Assembly (NCBI RefSeq): GCF_003286085.1
Contig: NW_020825549.1
Location: forward strand, 1 to 64,000
Direction of reading: 5' to 3'
Source of the DNA: Drosophila persimilis
Lineage: Eukaryota > Arthropoda > Insecta > Diptera > Drosophilidae
DNA: 64,000 nucleotides
Shown here: positions 35,450 to 47,696 of the stretch, one piece after another
Layout: every line of letters starts with the position of its first letter
Position numbering within the stretch: the first letter of the stretch is position 1
Program-made: the position numbers and the translations under genes
Notes under the pieces: generated by a model
What the model saw: the letters and a program-made list of their open reading frames with translations, nothing else
What the model was told of the DNA's origin: nothing
Databases searched by the model: none

Positions 35450-36324
35450 TTATACCCGATACTCAAAATGAGTATTGGGGTATATTAGATTTGTGGTAAA
35501 AGTGGATGTGTGTAACGTCCAGAAGGAATCGTTTCCGACCCTATAAAGTATATATATTCTTGATCAGCATCAATAGCCGAGTCGATTGAGCCATGTCTGT
35601 CTGTCCGTCCGTCCGTCTGTCCGTCTGTCCGTCCGTCCTTCTGTCCGTCTGTCCGTCCCCTTCAGCGCCTAATGCTCAAAGACTATAAGAGCTAGAGCAA
35701 CGATGTTTTGGATCCAGACTTCTGTGATATGTCACTGCTCCAGAAATATTTCAAAACTGTGCCCCGCCCACTTCCGCCCCCACAAAGGGCGAAAATCTGT
35801 GGCATCCACAATTTCGACGATACGAGAAAACTAAAAACGCAGAATCGTAGAAGATGACTATATCTTCTAGAGTGCAAAATCTGAACCAGATCGTATAATT
35901 ATTACAGCCAGAATCACGAAAACAATTTCACTCTTTCTCGCTCTGTCTCACTCTAACACACCGGTTTCATGGTCGGTTTTGCCAATTGCAAAATATGAGT
36001 TCAAGGATCTCAGAACCCATAAGAGCTAGAGCAACCAAATTTGGTATCCACACTCCTGTGATATCGGACCTTGACCGTTTCGTGTCCAAATTTCGCCAAA
36101 CCCCCTTCCGCCCCCGCAAAGGACGAAAATCTGGGGCAACCACAAATCTCAGAGACTATTAAGGCTAGAGTAACCAAATTTGGTATCCGCACTTCTGTTA
36201 GATGTCACTATAAAACGTATATCTCAGAATTTCGCCCCACCCACATCCGCCCCCACAAAGGACGAAAATCTGTTGCATCCACAATATTGCAGATTTGAAA
36301 AAACTAAAAACGCAGAATCATAGA
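35450..36324 (-). mobile_element. HINE, alpha, left part (interrupted by a nested HINE)
   Basis: Stops at 'cagaatcataga' and resumes as 'taatgaccatat' at 37440. Other copies read these two words contiguously. Confidence 0.85.
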
Positions 36325-37439
36325 CGAGGGGGAACGTTGTGAGTTGCTGCGGACACCGCAACTCTACAGTTATACCCGATACTAAGTCAGTATGGCTCTC
36401 CTCCGGCAGACGCCGCTAATATTAAACGACACGACAAAGAGTGCGTGCGAGAGAGACAGAAAATCAGTCTGAGCGTGACGTCGGGCGCTGCGTAGCCACT
36501 AAAAATTGATTTCTTGCTTTTGGCTACAAAAATGATCCGATCTGATCCAGATTCGGCAACCGGATAGATATGGTCATTGTCTATGATTCTGCGTTTTTAG
36601 TTTTCTCAAATCTGCAATATTCTGGATGCAACAGATTTTCGTCCTTTGTGTGGGCGGAAGGGGGTGGGGCGAAATTTTGAGATACACGTTTTATAGTGAG
36701 ATCTAACAGGAGTGCGGATACCAAATTTGGTTACTCTAGCCTTAATAGTCTTTGAGATTTATGAATATCCCCAGATCTGCATCCTTTGCGGGGGCGGAAG
36801 GGGGTGTGGCGAAATTTTGAAACAAACTCGTCTCGGTCCGATATATAAGGAGTGTGGATACCAAATTTGGTTGCTCTAGCTTTTATAGTCTCTGAGATCT
36901 AGGCGCTAATGTTTTACTCTAAGCAAAGCCGCCTATGCTACGTGTGTGTTAGAGAGAGACAGGGCGAGAAAAAATGAAATTGTTTTCTTGATGCTGGCTA
37001 TAATAATAATACGATCCAATTCAGATTCCGCAGTCTAAAAGATATCGTCATTCTCTACGATTCTGCGTTTTCGGTTTTCTCGTATCTTTAAAATTGTGGA
37101 TGCCACAGATTTTCGCCCTTTGTGGGGGCGGAAGTAGGCAGTGCAAAGTTTTGAAATATTTTTGTAGCAGTGACATATCACAGAAGTCTGGATCCAAAAC
37201 ATCGTTGCTCTAGCTCTTATAGTCTTTGAGCACTAGGCGCTGAAGGGGACGGACAGACGGACAGACGGACGGACGGACAGACGGACAGACAGACATGGCT
37301 CAATCGACTCGGCTATTGATGCTGATCAAGAATATATATACTTTATGGGGTCGGAAACGATTCCTTCTGGACGTTACACACATCCACTTTTACCACAAAT
37401 CTAATATACCCCAATACTCATTTTGAGTATCGGGTATAA
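36325..37439 (+). mobile_element. HINE, full length, beta, nested in an alpha HINE
   Basis: Exact boundaries are visible because the host copy is known: CGAGGGGGAACG...GGGTATAA lies between A and T with no duplicated bases. This fixes both element ends. It shows that a beta element moved after the alpha copy was in place. Confidence 0.9.
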
Positions 37440-37694
37440 TAATGACCATATCTATCAGATTGCTGAATCTGTATCAGATCAGATCATTTTTATAGTCAAA
37501 AGGAACAAATCAATTTGCAGTGGCTACGCAGCGCCCGACGTCACGCTCAAACTGATTTTCTGTCTCTCTCGCACACACTGTTTGTCGTGTCGCTTAATAT
37601 TAGCGGCGTCTGCCGGAGGAGAGCCATACTGACTTAGTATCGGGTATAACCGTAGAGTTGCGGTGTCCGCAGCAACTCACAACGTTCCCCCTCG
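37440..37694 (-). mobile_element. HINE, alpha, right part of the interrupted copy
   Basis: Completes 35450-36324 and ends in CCCCCTCG against the T-run of copy B4. Confidence 0.85.
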
Positions 37695-40020
37695 TTTTTT
37701 TTTTTAATTTTTGCGGGCAATTGACATTAACATGGTTCTAACAGACGTTTGACATGGAACATAAATTAACATCTGGCAGCCCTAATTTGTCATTCACAAG
37801 AATTGACGTACATTAATAGAAACAGGTGGTCACAAAGAGATAAATATTGGACAAATTGCAACATTAATGACATTAATAGACTATTTTAATTCTATGTATT
37901 TTCTATTCCAGGTACTAGAGGAACATCGTCGTCGTCTGGAGAAGAGTGGATGGCACAGGGCGCATCCGCCGCAGCGGATGATGCAGCATCTGCGGCATCG
38001 GAATTGGCGGAGACTTGAACTTGGAGTTGGCGTGCACGGTGATGGTAAATAGCTTCTAAATTGCTTCTGCCTGGAGATCTGGAGATTGGCACTGGTCCGG
38101 CCAACCGAGATGCGTCGACCAACAGAATTGGCTGAGGACGAACGTGATTTGGCTGCATCCGAGTGGCTGCTGGTCCGGAAACCCAGGATGCACTGTCGAT
38201 GGAGATGGCCCTCTGGTCAGTGTCATCTGTAGTGGCTGGCCTCGTCGTTGGATTGCTGCCGTTTTGTGATGATGGCGTGACGTCACGGCTATCAGTTGGC
38301 GGCAGCATAATCGGAGCCTCCAGATTGGGCACAACTTGCAACAAAATGTTGCGGTTAGTGGCGAGGCAGCTTCTGGAGAGGTTGATCTGTGTAGTGGCAG
38401 GTAAGTGTGATTAGTGAGAGTATTGGCTATTTTGTGTTGATGCGTGAATTGATGATTTTTCTTCTTTTTTCAGTGGCAGCCTGTGGACCTGGATGTTGTT
38501 GGCGACGGCGATATGGACTCCAAATTTCGCCCATTTGGCAGGAAAAGGGTGGCGAAATTGACGAGGCAGCTGCTGGAGGGGCAGCTCTGTCGGTGGACTG
38601 GCAGGTAAGTATGTTTTATGTGTGTTTTGACCATTTTGCGTAGATGTGCGAATTGACGTTTTTTGTTTATTTACAGTGGCTGCTTGGAATTTTGTGTTGA
38701 ATAGGAGAGGCGTCATCCACGAGTCCTCAAACTTCGTCCAATTGGCAGAAAGTGGATGGTGAATTTGGTGTGGCAACTGCTGGAGAGGCAGCTCTGTCGG
38801 AGGCGTGGCAGGTACGTGTGATTATTGTGAGTTTAGTCTATATCAATGCCCTTGCTTCTGGTGCTTGTGTTTGCTGTCTGTTGTTGTTGCTGGGATTGGC
38901 GGTTCGGCTGCTGCGTTTGTGGACGTTGGTATTCGGTTGGCTGCTGTGGCTGCTGGCGTTGCTGTTGGTAATGCTGCTGACGCTGCTCAGCAATGAGTCG
39001 ATTCGCCCTCAATTTACCTCGAGCCTTTTTAAATTCGTCGCATCCTTTATAGCAGCTGACATGAGAGCCACTGCAGTTGGCGCATTTCGGGGCTACATTC
39101 CTTGGCTTTCGGCATGCCGTAGTGGGGTGCTCCGCCGCGGTAGTTCTTCGTGTGCCCAAATGCCTGGCAACGATGACATTGGGCTGGGTCTCGCGGCTTA
39201 GATTGTCGCTCGATCGCAAAGCGTTGGCTGGACATTTGTTTTACTGTCAGGATCCCCTCATGACCGCTGTCCTTCATGGGCTCCGCTGTATCTGTTTTTC
39301 ACCACTCGGATGAACCGAGTGGTATACCCCAGCTGCTTAAGCTCCTCTGTTACCCAGTCGCATGGTGTGGAGTGGTGCAGATTTCGGATGACCAACCTGA
39401 ACCCCTTGGCGCTACGAGGCTGGTGGGTGTGGAGCTGAATGTCTTCATCAGCAAGGGCGTTCAGGATTGGACTCTGAGCCCACCATTGGCCATGGCTTTG
39501 GTCAAGAATTTCACTATCTTTTGGGTTGCTGTTGAGCTTATTGATAAGGGAGACTATTTCCGGCACCAGGGGCAGGAAGAGTGAAGGGGCCCTGGTGTCA
39601 GTTAATGGTAGTGGTCCGGGCATTGCAAGCAGATTGGCTGGTTGCTGATGCTGTTGTTGTTGATATTGTTGTTGCTGCGGCTGTGGGCGTTCGGTCTCCG
39701 TCTCCATCTGTTGCTGTTCCCTCTGCTGCTCATTTGCTTTTGAATAGCGGCGTTGCTATTGGCAGAAATGTAATTTCTTCATCATCTGTATCCGTATCGA
39801 TCGCCGTGCATCTCCGTTTGAGAGGCGATCGATAGGATGAGTCCGTTATTTGCTCCTTTGTTAAGGGGGTCAGTGGCAGGGGCATAGGGTGCTCATTACC
39901 CATTAGCGGGGGCACACAGGTAAGCCATTCGTTTACCAATTTTGAGTTGGTATTAAGCACTTTCCATTACCTGTATGTCGGCAATATTTGTGAAAGCTTG
40001 ATTGACAACAATAATGTTTT
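37695..40020 (-). mobile_element. Non-LTR element copy B4
   Basis: B-type deletions plus a further ~25 bp replacement near 38051 ('aaatagcttctaaattgc'), shared only with B5. Antisense donor at 38401; acceptor at 38472; the following exons are as in B3. B4 and B5 are 3432 bp apart. Confidence 0.8.
38833..39958 (-). pseudogene. gag remnant, copy B4
   Basis: 149-codon block 39707-39258 and 128-codon block 39219-38833, as in B1. Frame break between them and no N-terminal domain. Confidence 0.7.
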
Positions 40021-41126
40021 TTATACCCGATACTCAAAATGAGTATTGGGGTATATTAGATTTGTGGTAAAAGTGGATGTGTGTAACGTCCAGAAGGAAT
40101 CGTTTCCGACCCTATAAAGTATATATATTCTTGATCAGCATCAATAGCCGAGTCGATTGAGCCATGTCCGTCTGTCCGCCCGTCCGTCTGTCCGTCTGTC
40201 CGTCCCCTTCAGCGCCTAATGCTCAAAGACTATAAGAGCTAGAGCAACGATGTTTTGGATCCAGACTTCTGTGATATGTCACTGCTCCAGAAATATTTCA
40301 AAACTTTGCCCCGCCCACTTCCGCCCCCACAAAGGGCGAAAATCTGTGGCATCCACAATTTCGACGATACGAGAAAACTAAAAACGCAGAATCGTAGAAG
40401 ATGACTATATCTTCTAGAGTGCAAAATCTGAACCAGATCGTATAATTATTACAGCCAGAATCACGAAAACAATTTCACTCTTTCTCGCTCTGTCTCACTC
40501 TAACACACAGGTTTCATGGTCGGTTTTGCCAATTGCAAAATATGAGTTCAAGGATCTCAGAACCCATAAGAGCTAGAGCAACCAAATTTGGTATCCACAC
40601 TCCTGTGATATCGGACCTTGACCGTTTTGTGTCAAAATTTCGCCACACCCCCTTCCGCCCCCGCAAAGGACGAAAATCTGAGGCAACCACAAATCTCAGA
40701 GACTATTAAGGCTAGAGTAACCAAATTTGGTACACACACTCCTTTAAGATGTCACTATCAAACGTATATCTCAGAATTTCGCCCCACCCCCATCCGCCCC
40801 CACAAAGGACGAAAATCTGTTGCATCCACAATATTACAGATTCGAGAAAACTAAAAACGCAGAATCATAGATAATGACCATATCTATTAGATTGCTGAAT
40901 CTGGATCAGATCAGATCATTTTTATAGCCAAAAGGAACAAATCAATTTGCAGTGGCTACGCAGCGCCCGACGTCACGCTCAGACTGATTTTCTGTCTCTC
41001 TCGCACGCACTCTTTGTCGTGTCGTTAAATATTAGCGCCATCTGCCGGAGGAGAGCCATACTGACTTAGTATCGGGTATAACCGTAGAGTTGCGGTGTCC
41101 GCAGCAACTCACAACGTTCCCCCTCG
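40021..41126 (-). mobile_element. HINE, full length, alpha
   Basis: Short core microsatellite (40166-40203). Both ends are intact, between copies B4 and B5. Confidence 0.85.
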
Positions 41127-43617
41127 TTTTTTTTTTAATTTTTGCGTGCAATTGACATTAACATGGTTCTAACAGACGTTTGACATGGAACATAAATTAA
41201 CATCTGGCAGCCCTAATTTGTCATTCACAAGAATTGACGTACATTAATAGAAACAGGTGGTCACAAAGAGATAAATATTGGACAAATTGCAACATTAATG
41301 ACATTAATAGACTATTTTAATTCTATGTATTTTCTATTCCAGGTACTAGAGGAACATCGTCGTCGTCTGGAGAAGAGTGGATGGCACAGGGCGCATCCGC
41401 CGCAGCGGATGATGCAGCATCTGCGGCATCGGAATTGGCGGAGACTTGAACTTGGAGTTGGCGTGCACGGTGATGGTAAATAGCTTCTAAATTGCTTCTG
41501 CCTGGAGATCTGGAGATTGGCACTGGTCCGGCCAACCGAGATGCGTCGACCAACAGAATTGGCTGAGGACGAACGTGATTTGGCTGCATCCGAGTGGCTG
41601 CTGGTCCGGAAACCCAGGATGCACTGTCGATGGAGATGGCCCTCTGGTCAGTGTCATCTGTAGTGGCTGGCCTCGTCGTTGGATTGCTGCCGTTTTGTGA
41701 TGATGGCGTGACGTCACGGCTATCAGTTGGCGGCAGCATAATCGGAGCCTCCAGATTGGGCACAACTTGCAACAAAATGTTGCGGTTAGTGGCGAGGCAG
41801 CTTCTGGAGAGGTTGATCTGTGTAGTGGCAGGTAAGTGTGATTAGTGAGAGTATTGGCTATTTTGTGTTGATGCGTGAATTGATGATTTTTCTTCTTTTT
41901 TCAGTGGCAGCCTGTGGACCTGGATGTTGTTGGCGACGGCGATATGGACTCCAAATTTCGCCCATTTGGCAGGAAAAGGGTGGCGAAATTGACGAGGCAG
42001 CTGCTGGAGGGGCAGCTCTGTCGGTGGACTGGCAGGTAAGTATGTTTTATGTGTGTTTTGACCATTTTGCGTAGATGTGCGAATTGACGTTTTTTGTTTA
42101 TTTACAGTGGCTGCTTGGAATTTTGTGTTGAATGGGAGAGGCGTCATCCACGAGTCCTCAAACTTCGTCCAATTGGCAGAAAGTGGATGGTGAATTTGGT
42201 GTGGCAACTGCTGGAGAGGCAGCTCTGTCGGAGGCGTGGCAGGTACGTGTGATTATTGTGAGTTTAGTCTATATCAATGCCCTTGCTTCTGGTGCTTGTG
42301 TTTGCTGTCTGTTGTTGTTGCTGGGATTGGCGGTTCGGCTGCTGCGTTTGTGGACGTTGGTATTCGGTTGGCTGCTGTGGCTGCTGGCGTTGCTGTTGGT
42401 AATGCTGCTGACGCTGCTCAGCAATGAGTCGATTCGCCCTCAATTTACCTCGAGCCTTTTTAAATTCGTCGCATCCTTTATAGCAGCTGACATGAGAGCC
42501 ACTGCAGTTGGCGCATTTCGGGGCTACATTCCTTGGCTTTCGGCATGCCGTAGTGGGGTGCTCCGCCGCGGTAGTTCTTCGTGTGCCCAAATGCCTGGCA
42601 ACGATGACATTGGGCTGGGTCTCGCGGCTTAGATTGTCGCTCGATCGCAAAGCGTTGGCTGGACATTTGTTTTACTGTCAGGATCCCCTCATGACCGCTG
42701 TCCTTCATGGGCTCCGCTGTATCTGTTTTTCACCACTCGGATGAACCGAGTGGTATACCCCAGCTGCTTAAGCTCCTCTGTTACCCAGTCGCATGGTGTG
42801 GAGTGGTGCAGATTTCGGATGACCATCCTGAACCCCTTGGCGCTACGAGGCTGGTGGGTGTGGAGCTGAATGTCTTCATCAGCAAGGGCGTTCAGGATTG
42901 GACTCTGAGCCCTCCATTGGCCATGGCTTTGGTCAAGAATTTCACTATCTTTTGGGTTGCTGTTGAGCTTATTGATAAGGGAGACTATTTCCGGCACCAG
43001 GGGCAGGAAGAGTGAAGGGGCCCTGGTGTCAGTTAATGGTAGTGGTCCGGGCATTGCAAGCAGATTGGCTGGTTGCTGATGCTGTTGTTGTTGATATTTT
43101 TGTTGCTGCGGCTGTGGGCGTTCGGTCTCCGTCTCCATCTGTTGCTGTTCCCTCTGCTGCTCATTTGCTTTTGAATAGCGGCGTTGCTATTGGCAGAAAT
43201 GTAATTTCTTCATCATCTGTATCCGTATCGATCGCCGTGCATCTCCGTTTGAGAGGCGATCGATAGGATGAGTCCGTTATTTGCTCCTTTGTTAAGGGGG
43301 TCAGTGGCAGGGGCATAGGGTGCTTATTACCCATTAGCGGGGGCACACAGGTAAGCCATTCGTTTACCAATTTTGAGTTGGTATTAAGCCTTGTCGGTGT
43401 AATTTTTACGTCCGCTTGTGTCATTATGGGTAATAAGAATTTTCTGCTCCGTCTAGTATTGGCTTCAAGTGTCGTCAATTGTTGTTGTTTATATTTGTCA
43501 TATCTTTGCTGCTGCTGCTGCTGCTGGTCATTTATTTGTTGTTTTTGCATGCCGATTTGAGGTTCGGCGTCGGTCAATGTATTGGTGTTGGTGTAGGTCT
43601 GGCAGCTGGCTTTGTTA
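41127..43617 (-). mobile_element. Non-LTR element copy B5
   Basis: As B4 at its 3' end (shared 'tagcttctaaattgc'). Antisense donor at 41832. Unlike the other B copies, its 5' part continues upstream through the Ser/CTG run and 'ggcagctggctttgtta' as in copy A, until a HINE cuts it at 43617. Confidence 0.8.
42264..43617 (-). pseudogene. gag remnant, copy B5
   Basis: Open block 43634-43161 (its first codons are HINE sequence) covers the Gln/Ser-rich segment and the SPLKRRCTAIDTDTDDEE motif. It is followed by the 149-codon (43138-42689) and 128-codon (42650-42264) blocks. Longest gag coverage among the B copies. Confidence 0.7.
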
Positions 43618-44958
43618 TTATACCCGATACTCAAAATGAGTATTGGGGTATATTAGATTTGTGGTAAAAGTGGATGTGTGTAACGTCCAGAAGGAATCGT
43701 TTCCGACCCTATAAAGTATATATATTCTTGATCAGCATCAATAGCCGAGTCGATTGAGCCATGTCTGTCTGTCCGTCCGTCCGTCTGTACGTCTGTCCGT
43801 CCGTCCGTCTGTCCGTCCCCGTCAGCGCCTAATGCTCAAAGACTATAAGAGCTAGAGCAACGATGTTTTGGATCCAGACTTCTGTGATATGTCACTGCTC
43901 CAGAAATATTTCAAAACTTTGCCCCGCCCACTTCCGCCCCCACAAAGGGCGAAAATCTGTGGCATCCACAATTTCGACGATACGAGAAAACTAAAAACGC
44001 AGAATCGTAGAGAATGACGATATCTTTTAGACTGCGGAATCTGAATTGGATCGTATTATTATTATAGCCAGCATCAAGAAAACAATTTCATTTTTTCTCG
44101 CCCTGTCTCTCTCTAACACACACGTAGCATAGGCGGCTTTGCTTAGAGTAAAACATTAGCGCCTAGATCTCAGAGACTATAAAAGCTAGAGCAACCAATT
44201 TTGGTATCCACACTCCTAATATATCAGACCGAGACGAGTTTGTTTCAAAACTTCGCCACACCCCCTTCCGCCCCCGCAAGGGATGCAAATCTGGGGATAT
44301 TCACAAATCTCAGAGACTATTAAAGCTAGAGTAACCAAATTTAGTATCCACATTAGCGCCTAGATCTCAGAGACTATAAAAGCTAGTGCAACCAAATTTG
44401 GTATCCACACTCCTAATATATCGGACCGAGACGAGTTTGTTTCAAAATTTCGCCTCACCCCCTTCCGCCCCCGCAAAGGGTGCAAATCTGGGGATATTCA
44501 CAAATCTCAGAGACTATTAAAGCAAGAGTAACCAAATTTATTATCCGCACTCCTGTTAGATCTCACTATAAAACGTATATCTCAAAATTTCGCCCCACCC
44601 CCTTCCGCCCACACAAAGGACGAAAATCTGTTGTATCCACAATATTGCAGTTTTGAGAAAACTAAATCAAACAGAAGAGAAAACAGAATCGCAGAATCAT
44701 AGATAATGACCATATCTATCAGATTTCTGAATCTGGATCAGATCAGATCATTTTTATAGCCATAAGGAACAAATCAATTTGCAGTGGGTACGCAGCGCCC
44801 GACGTCACGCTCAGACTGATTTTCTGTCTCTCTCGCACGCACTCTTTGTCGTGTCGTTTAATATTAGCGCCGTCTGGCGGAGGAGAGCCATTCTGACTTA
44901 GTATCGGGTATAACTGTAGAGTTGCGGTGTCCGCAGCAACTCACAACGTTCCCCCTCG
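43618..44958 (-). mobile_element. HINE, alpha/beta recombinant with internal duplication
   Basis: The left ~400 bp (element 3' part) follow alpha ('atttcgacgatacgag'). From 'gtagagaatgacgatatcttt' (about 44009) the sequence is beta ('cgcctagatctcag', 'cataggcggctttgct'). It carries the same ~195 bp duplication as 16936-18259. Confidence 0.8.
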
Positions 44959-45204
44959 TTTGTTTTGTGTTTTGTCGGGCATTGTGCGTGGATAAATGGA
45001 CAATGGCCTCCAGCTCCTCCATGGAATGCCTCTTTTTAATAGGCCTCTTGATTGGCGGTCGCTGCTGGTGATGATGGTGATGGCGGCCCCGTCGTCTGGC
45101 CTGCTTCGTCTCAGCCTCAACCTCATCGTCGCTCTCACTGTCGATGACGGCGCGGCGTCGTTTCGGTGTTGGTGGGATTGGCTGTGGTTGTGGTTGTGTA
45201 GTTG
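44959..45204. mobile_element. Chimeric fragment: non-LTR 5' end joined to gag-like sequence
   Basis: The first ~38 bp (tttgttttgtgttttgtcgg...gataaat) equal the 5' end of copy C in + orientation. The remainder is fully open on the - strand from about 45204 to 44990 without a start. It encodes a Pro/Gln stretch, PKRRRAVIDSESDDEVEAET, an Arg/His-rich run and KRPIKKRHSMEELEAIVHLS. The basic-then-acidic motif resembles PLKRRCTAIDTDTDDEE of the gag here, suggesting a diverged relative of that gag. Strand disagreement between the two parts shows a rearranged junction. Confidence 0.5.
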
Positions 45205-46287
45205 TTATACCCGATACTCAAAATGAGTATTGGGGTATATTAGATTTGTGGTAAAAGTGGATGTGTGTAACGTCCAGAAGGAATCGTTTCCGACCCTATA
45301 AAGTATATATATTCTTGATCAGCATCAATAGCCGAGTCGATTGAGCCCTGTCTGTCTGTCCGTCCGTCCGTCTGTCCGTCCCCTTCAGCGCCTAATGCTC
45401 AAAGACTATAAGAGCTAGAGCAACGATGTTTTGGATCCAGACTTCTGTGATATGTCACTGCTCCAAAAATATTTCAAAACTTTGCCCCGCCCACTTCCGC
45501 CCCCACAAAGGGCGAAAATCTGTGGCATCCACAATTTCGACGATACGAGAAAACTAAAAACGCAGAATCGTAGAAGATGACTATATCTTCTAGAGTGCAA
45601 AATCTGAACCAGATCGTATAATTATTACAGCCAGAATCACGAAAACAATTTCACTCTTTCTCGCTCTGTCTCACTCTAACACACAGGTTTCATGGTCGGT
45701 TTTGCCAATTGCAAAATATGAGTTCAAGGATCTCAGAACCAGAGCAACCAAATTTGGTATCCACACTCCTGTGATATCGGACCTTGACCGTTTCGTGTCC
45801 AAATTTCGCCACACCTCTTCCGCCCCCGCAAAGGACGAAAATCTGAGGCAACCACAAATCTCAGAGACTATTAAGGCTAGAGTAACCAAATTTGGTACAC
45901 ACACTCCTTTAAGATGTCACTATAAAACGTATATCTCAGAATTTCGCCCCACCCCCTTCCGCCCCCACAAAGGACGAGAATCTGTTGCATCCACAATATT
46001 GCAGATTCGAGAAAACTAAAAACGCAGAATCATAGATAATGACCATATCTATCAGATTGCTGAATCTGGATCAGATCAGATCATTTTTATAGCCATAAGG
46101 CTATAATTTGCACTGGCTACGCAGCGCCCGACGTCACGCTCAGACTGATTTTCTGTCTCTCTCGCACGCACTCTTTGTCGTGTCGTTAAATATTAGCGGC
46201 GTCTGCCGGAGGAGAGCCATACTGACTTAGTATCGGGTATAACCGTAGAGTTGCGGTGTCCGCAGCAACTCACAACGTTCCCCCTCG
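45205..46287 (-). mobile_element. HINE, alpha, near full length
   Basis: Small deletions at 'ctcagaaccagagcaacc' (about 45735) and near the element 5' part ('gccataaggctataatttgc' near 46093). Abuts the 5' end of copy C. Confidence 0.85.
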
Positions 46288-47696
46288 TTTGTTTTGTGTT
46301 TTGTCGGGAATTGTGCGTGGATAAATATATGTTGATCGGGACTAAGAACATTAATTAATAAACAATTGTGCCAATACAAAACAATATAACAAACAATATA
46401 AAGCCGACGCCAGTGGAAGTGGAAGCCATTTTTTCCCATCTCGACCACGCAGCAGAACCAAGCAGCAGACCATAAAGATGAGGAAAACCATCTCAATTGA
46501 CGCCACGGGACCAGGCCAGTATGCAGTTGCTCCAAATCTGACGACGCTCCCCATGGACAATCCGGCTACACAGACATCTGCCGAGGGCGGTGAGTGCGTG
46601 TCCCATTCCTCTGACCCTGATGTTTCCACCAAACCCCATGGTCGGTCCCACTACGAGTCGATGCTCGACTCCGAGGGGGATGCGAAGCTGGCGGAGATGG
46701 ACTCCCCAGTGAGCTCACTCGAGAGGACGGTGATCGAATTCGACCGACGCTTCAGGGACAGGGGCCTCCGCGATCAAATTAAGCCGCCAATCCTAGCCAG
46801 AAATGACGTCATCACCCACACACTAACACACAGTCAGGCAGGGACGCCGCCAAAAACCGCAAAGGCAAGCCGAAATAGCGGCACTCTCGCTCTTACTAAC
46901 GAGCACATCAATTCGCACAACAACAAGTGCCAAGCCCCTTTGAGTTCGCGCCAAACAGCCAGCGACCAGGCATTGCACTCAAATCCAGGCAGCCGCTACT
47001 CTAAAGCCCAACAAACGTTTGCCGCCAAACGCATCGAAACAAGAACCAAAACGTACACATACATTCACACAAGCCAAAAAGAGAGATGCTCTCCCTCTCT
47101 CCACGACTAACCAGAAGCAGAACGCAAAACGTAACACAAACAAAAACAATAACAATAACAAAGCCAGCTGCCAGACCTACACCAACACCAATACATTGAC
47201 CGACGCCGAACCTCAAATCGGCATGCAAAAACAACAAATGACCAGCAGCAGCAGCAGCAGCAAAGAAATGACAAATATAAACAACAACAATTGACGACAC
47301 TTGAAGCCAATACTAGACGGAGCAGAAAATTCTTATTACCCATAATGACACAAGCGGACGTACAAATTACACCGACAAGGCTTAATACCAACTCAAAATT
47401 GGTAAACGAATGGCTTACCTGTGTGCCCCCGCTAATGGGTAATAAGCACCCTATGCCCCTGCCACTGACCCCCTTAACAAAGGAGCAAATAACGGACTCA
47501 TCCTATCGATCGCCTCTCAAACGGAGATGCACGGCGATCGATACGGATACAGATGATGAAGAAATTACATTTCTGCCAATAGCAACGCCGCTATTCAAAA
47601 GCAAATGAGCAGCAGAGGGAACAGCAACAGATGGAGACGGAGACCGAACGCCCACAGCCGCAGCAACAACAATATCAACAACAACAGCATCAGCAA
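46288..47696 (+). mobile_element. Non-LTR element copy C, 5' half, inverted relative to A
   Basis: Leader and gag N-terminal half in + orientation, matching 16935 down to about 15390 of copy A. Cut by a HINE at 47696. With copy A it forms a ~1.5 kb inverted repeat separated by about 29 kb. Confidence 0.8.
46478..47690 (+). pseudogene. gag-like ORF1, N-terminal half, copy C
   Basis: ATG 46478 opens a 210-codon block to a stop at 47110, as in copy A. The middle (47019-47294) is open in another frame with the Asn- and Ser-rich runs. The first frame resumes about 47291-47608 with NEWLTCVPPL and the KRRCTAIDTDTDDEE motif. Copies A and C therefore share the same two compensating frame changes. No zinc knuckle remains because of the HINE. 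Confidence 0.7.
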
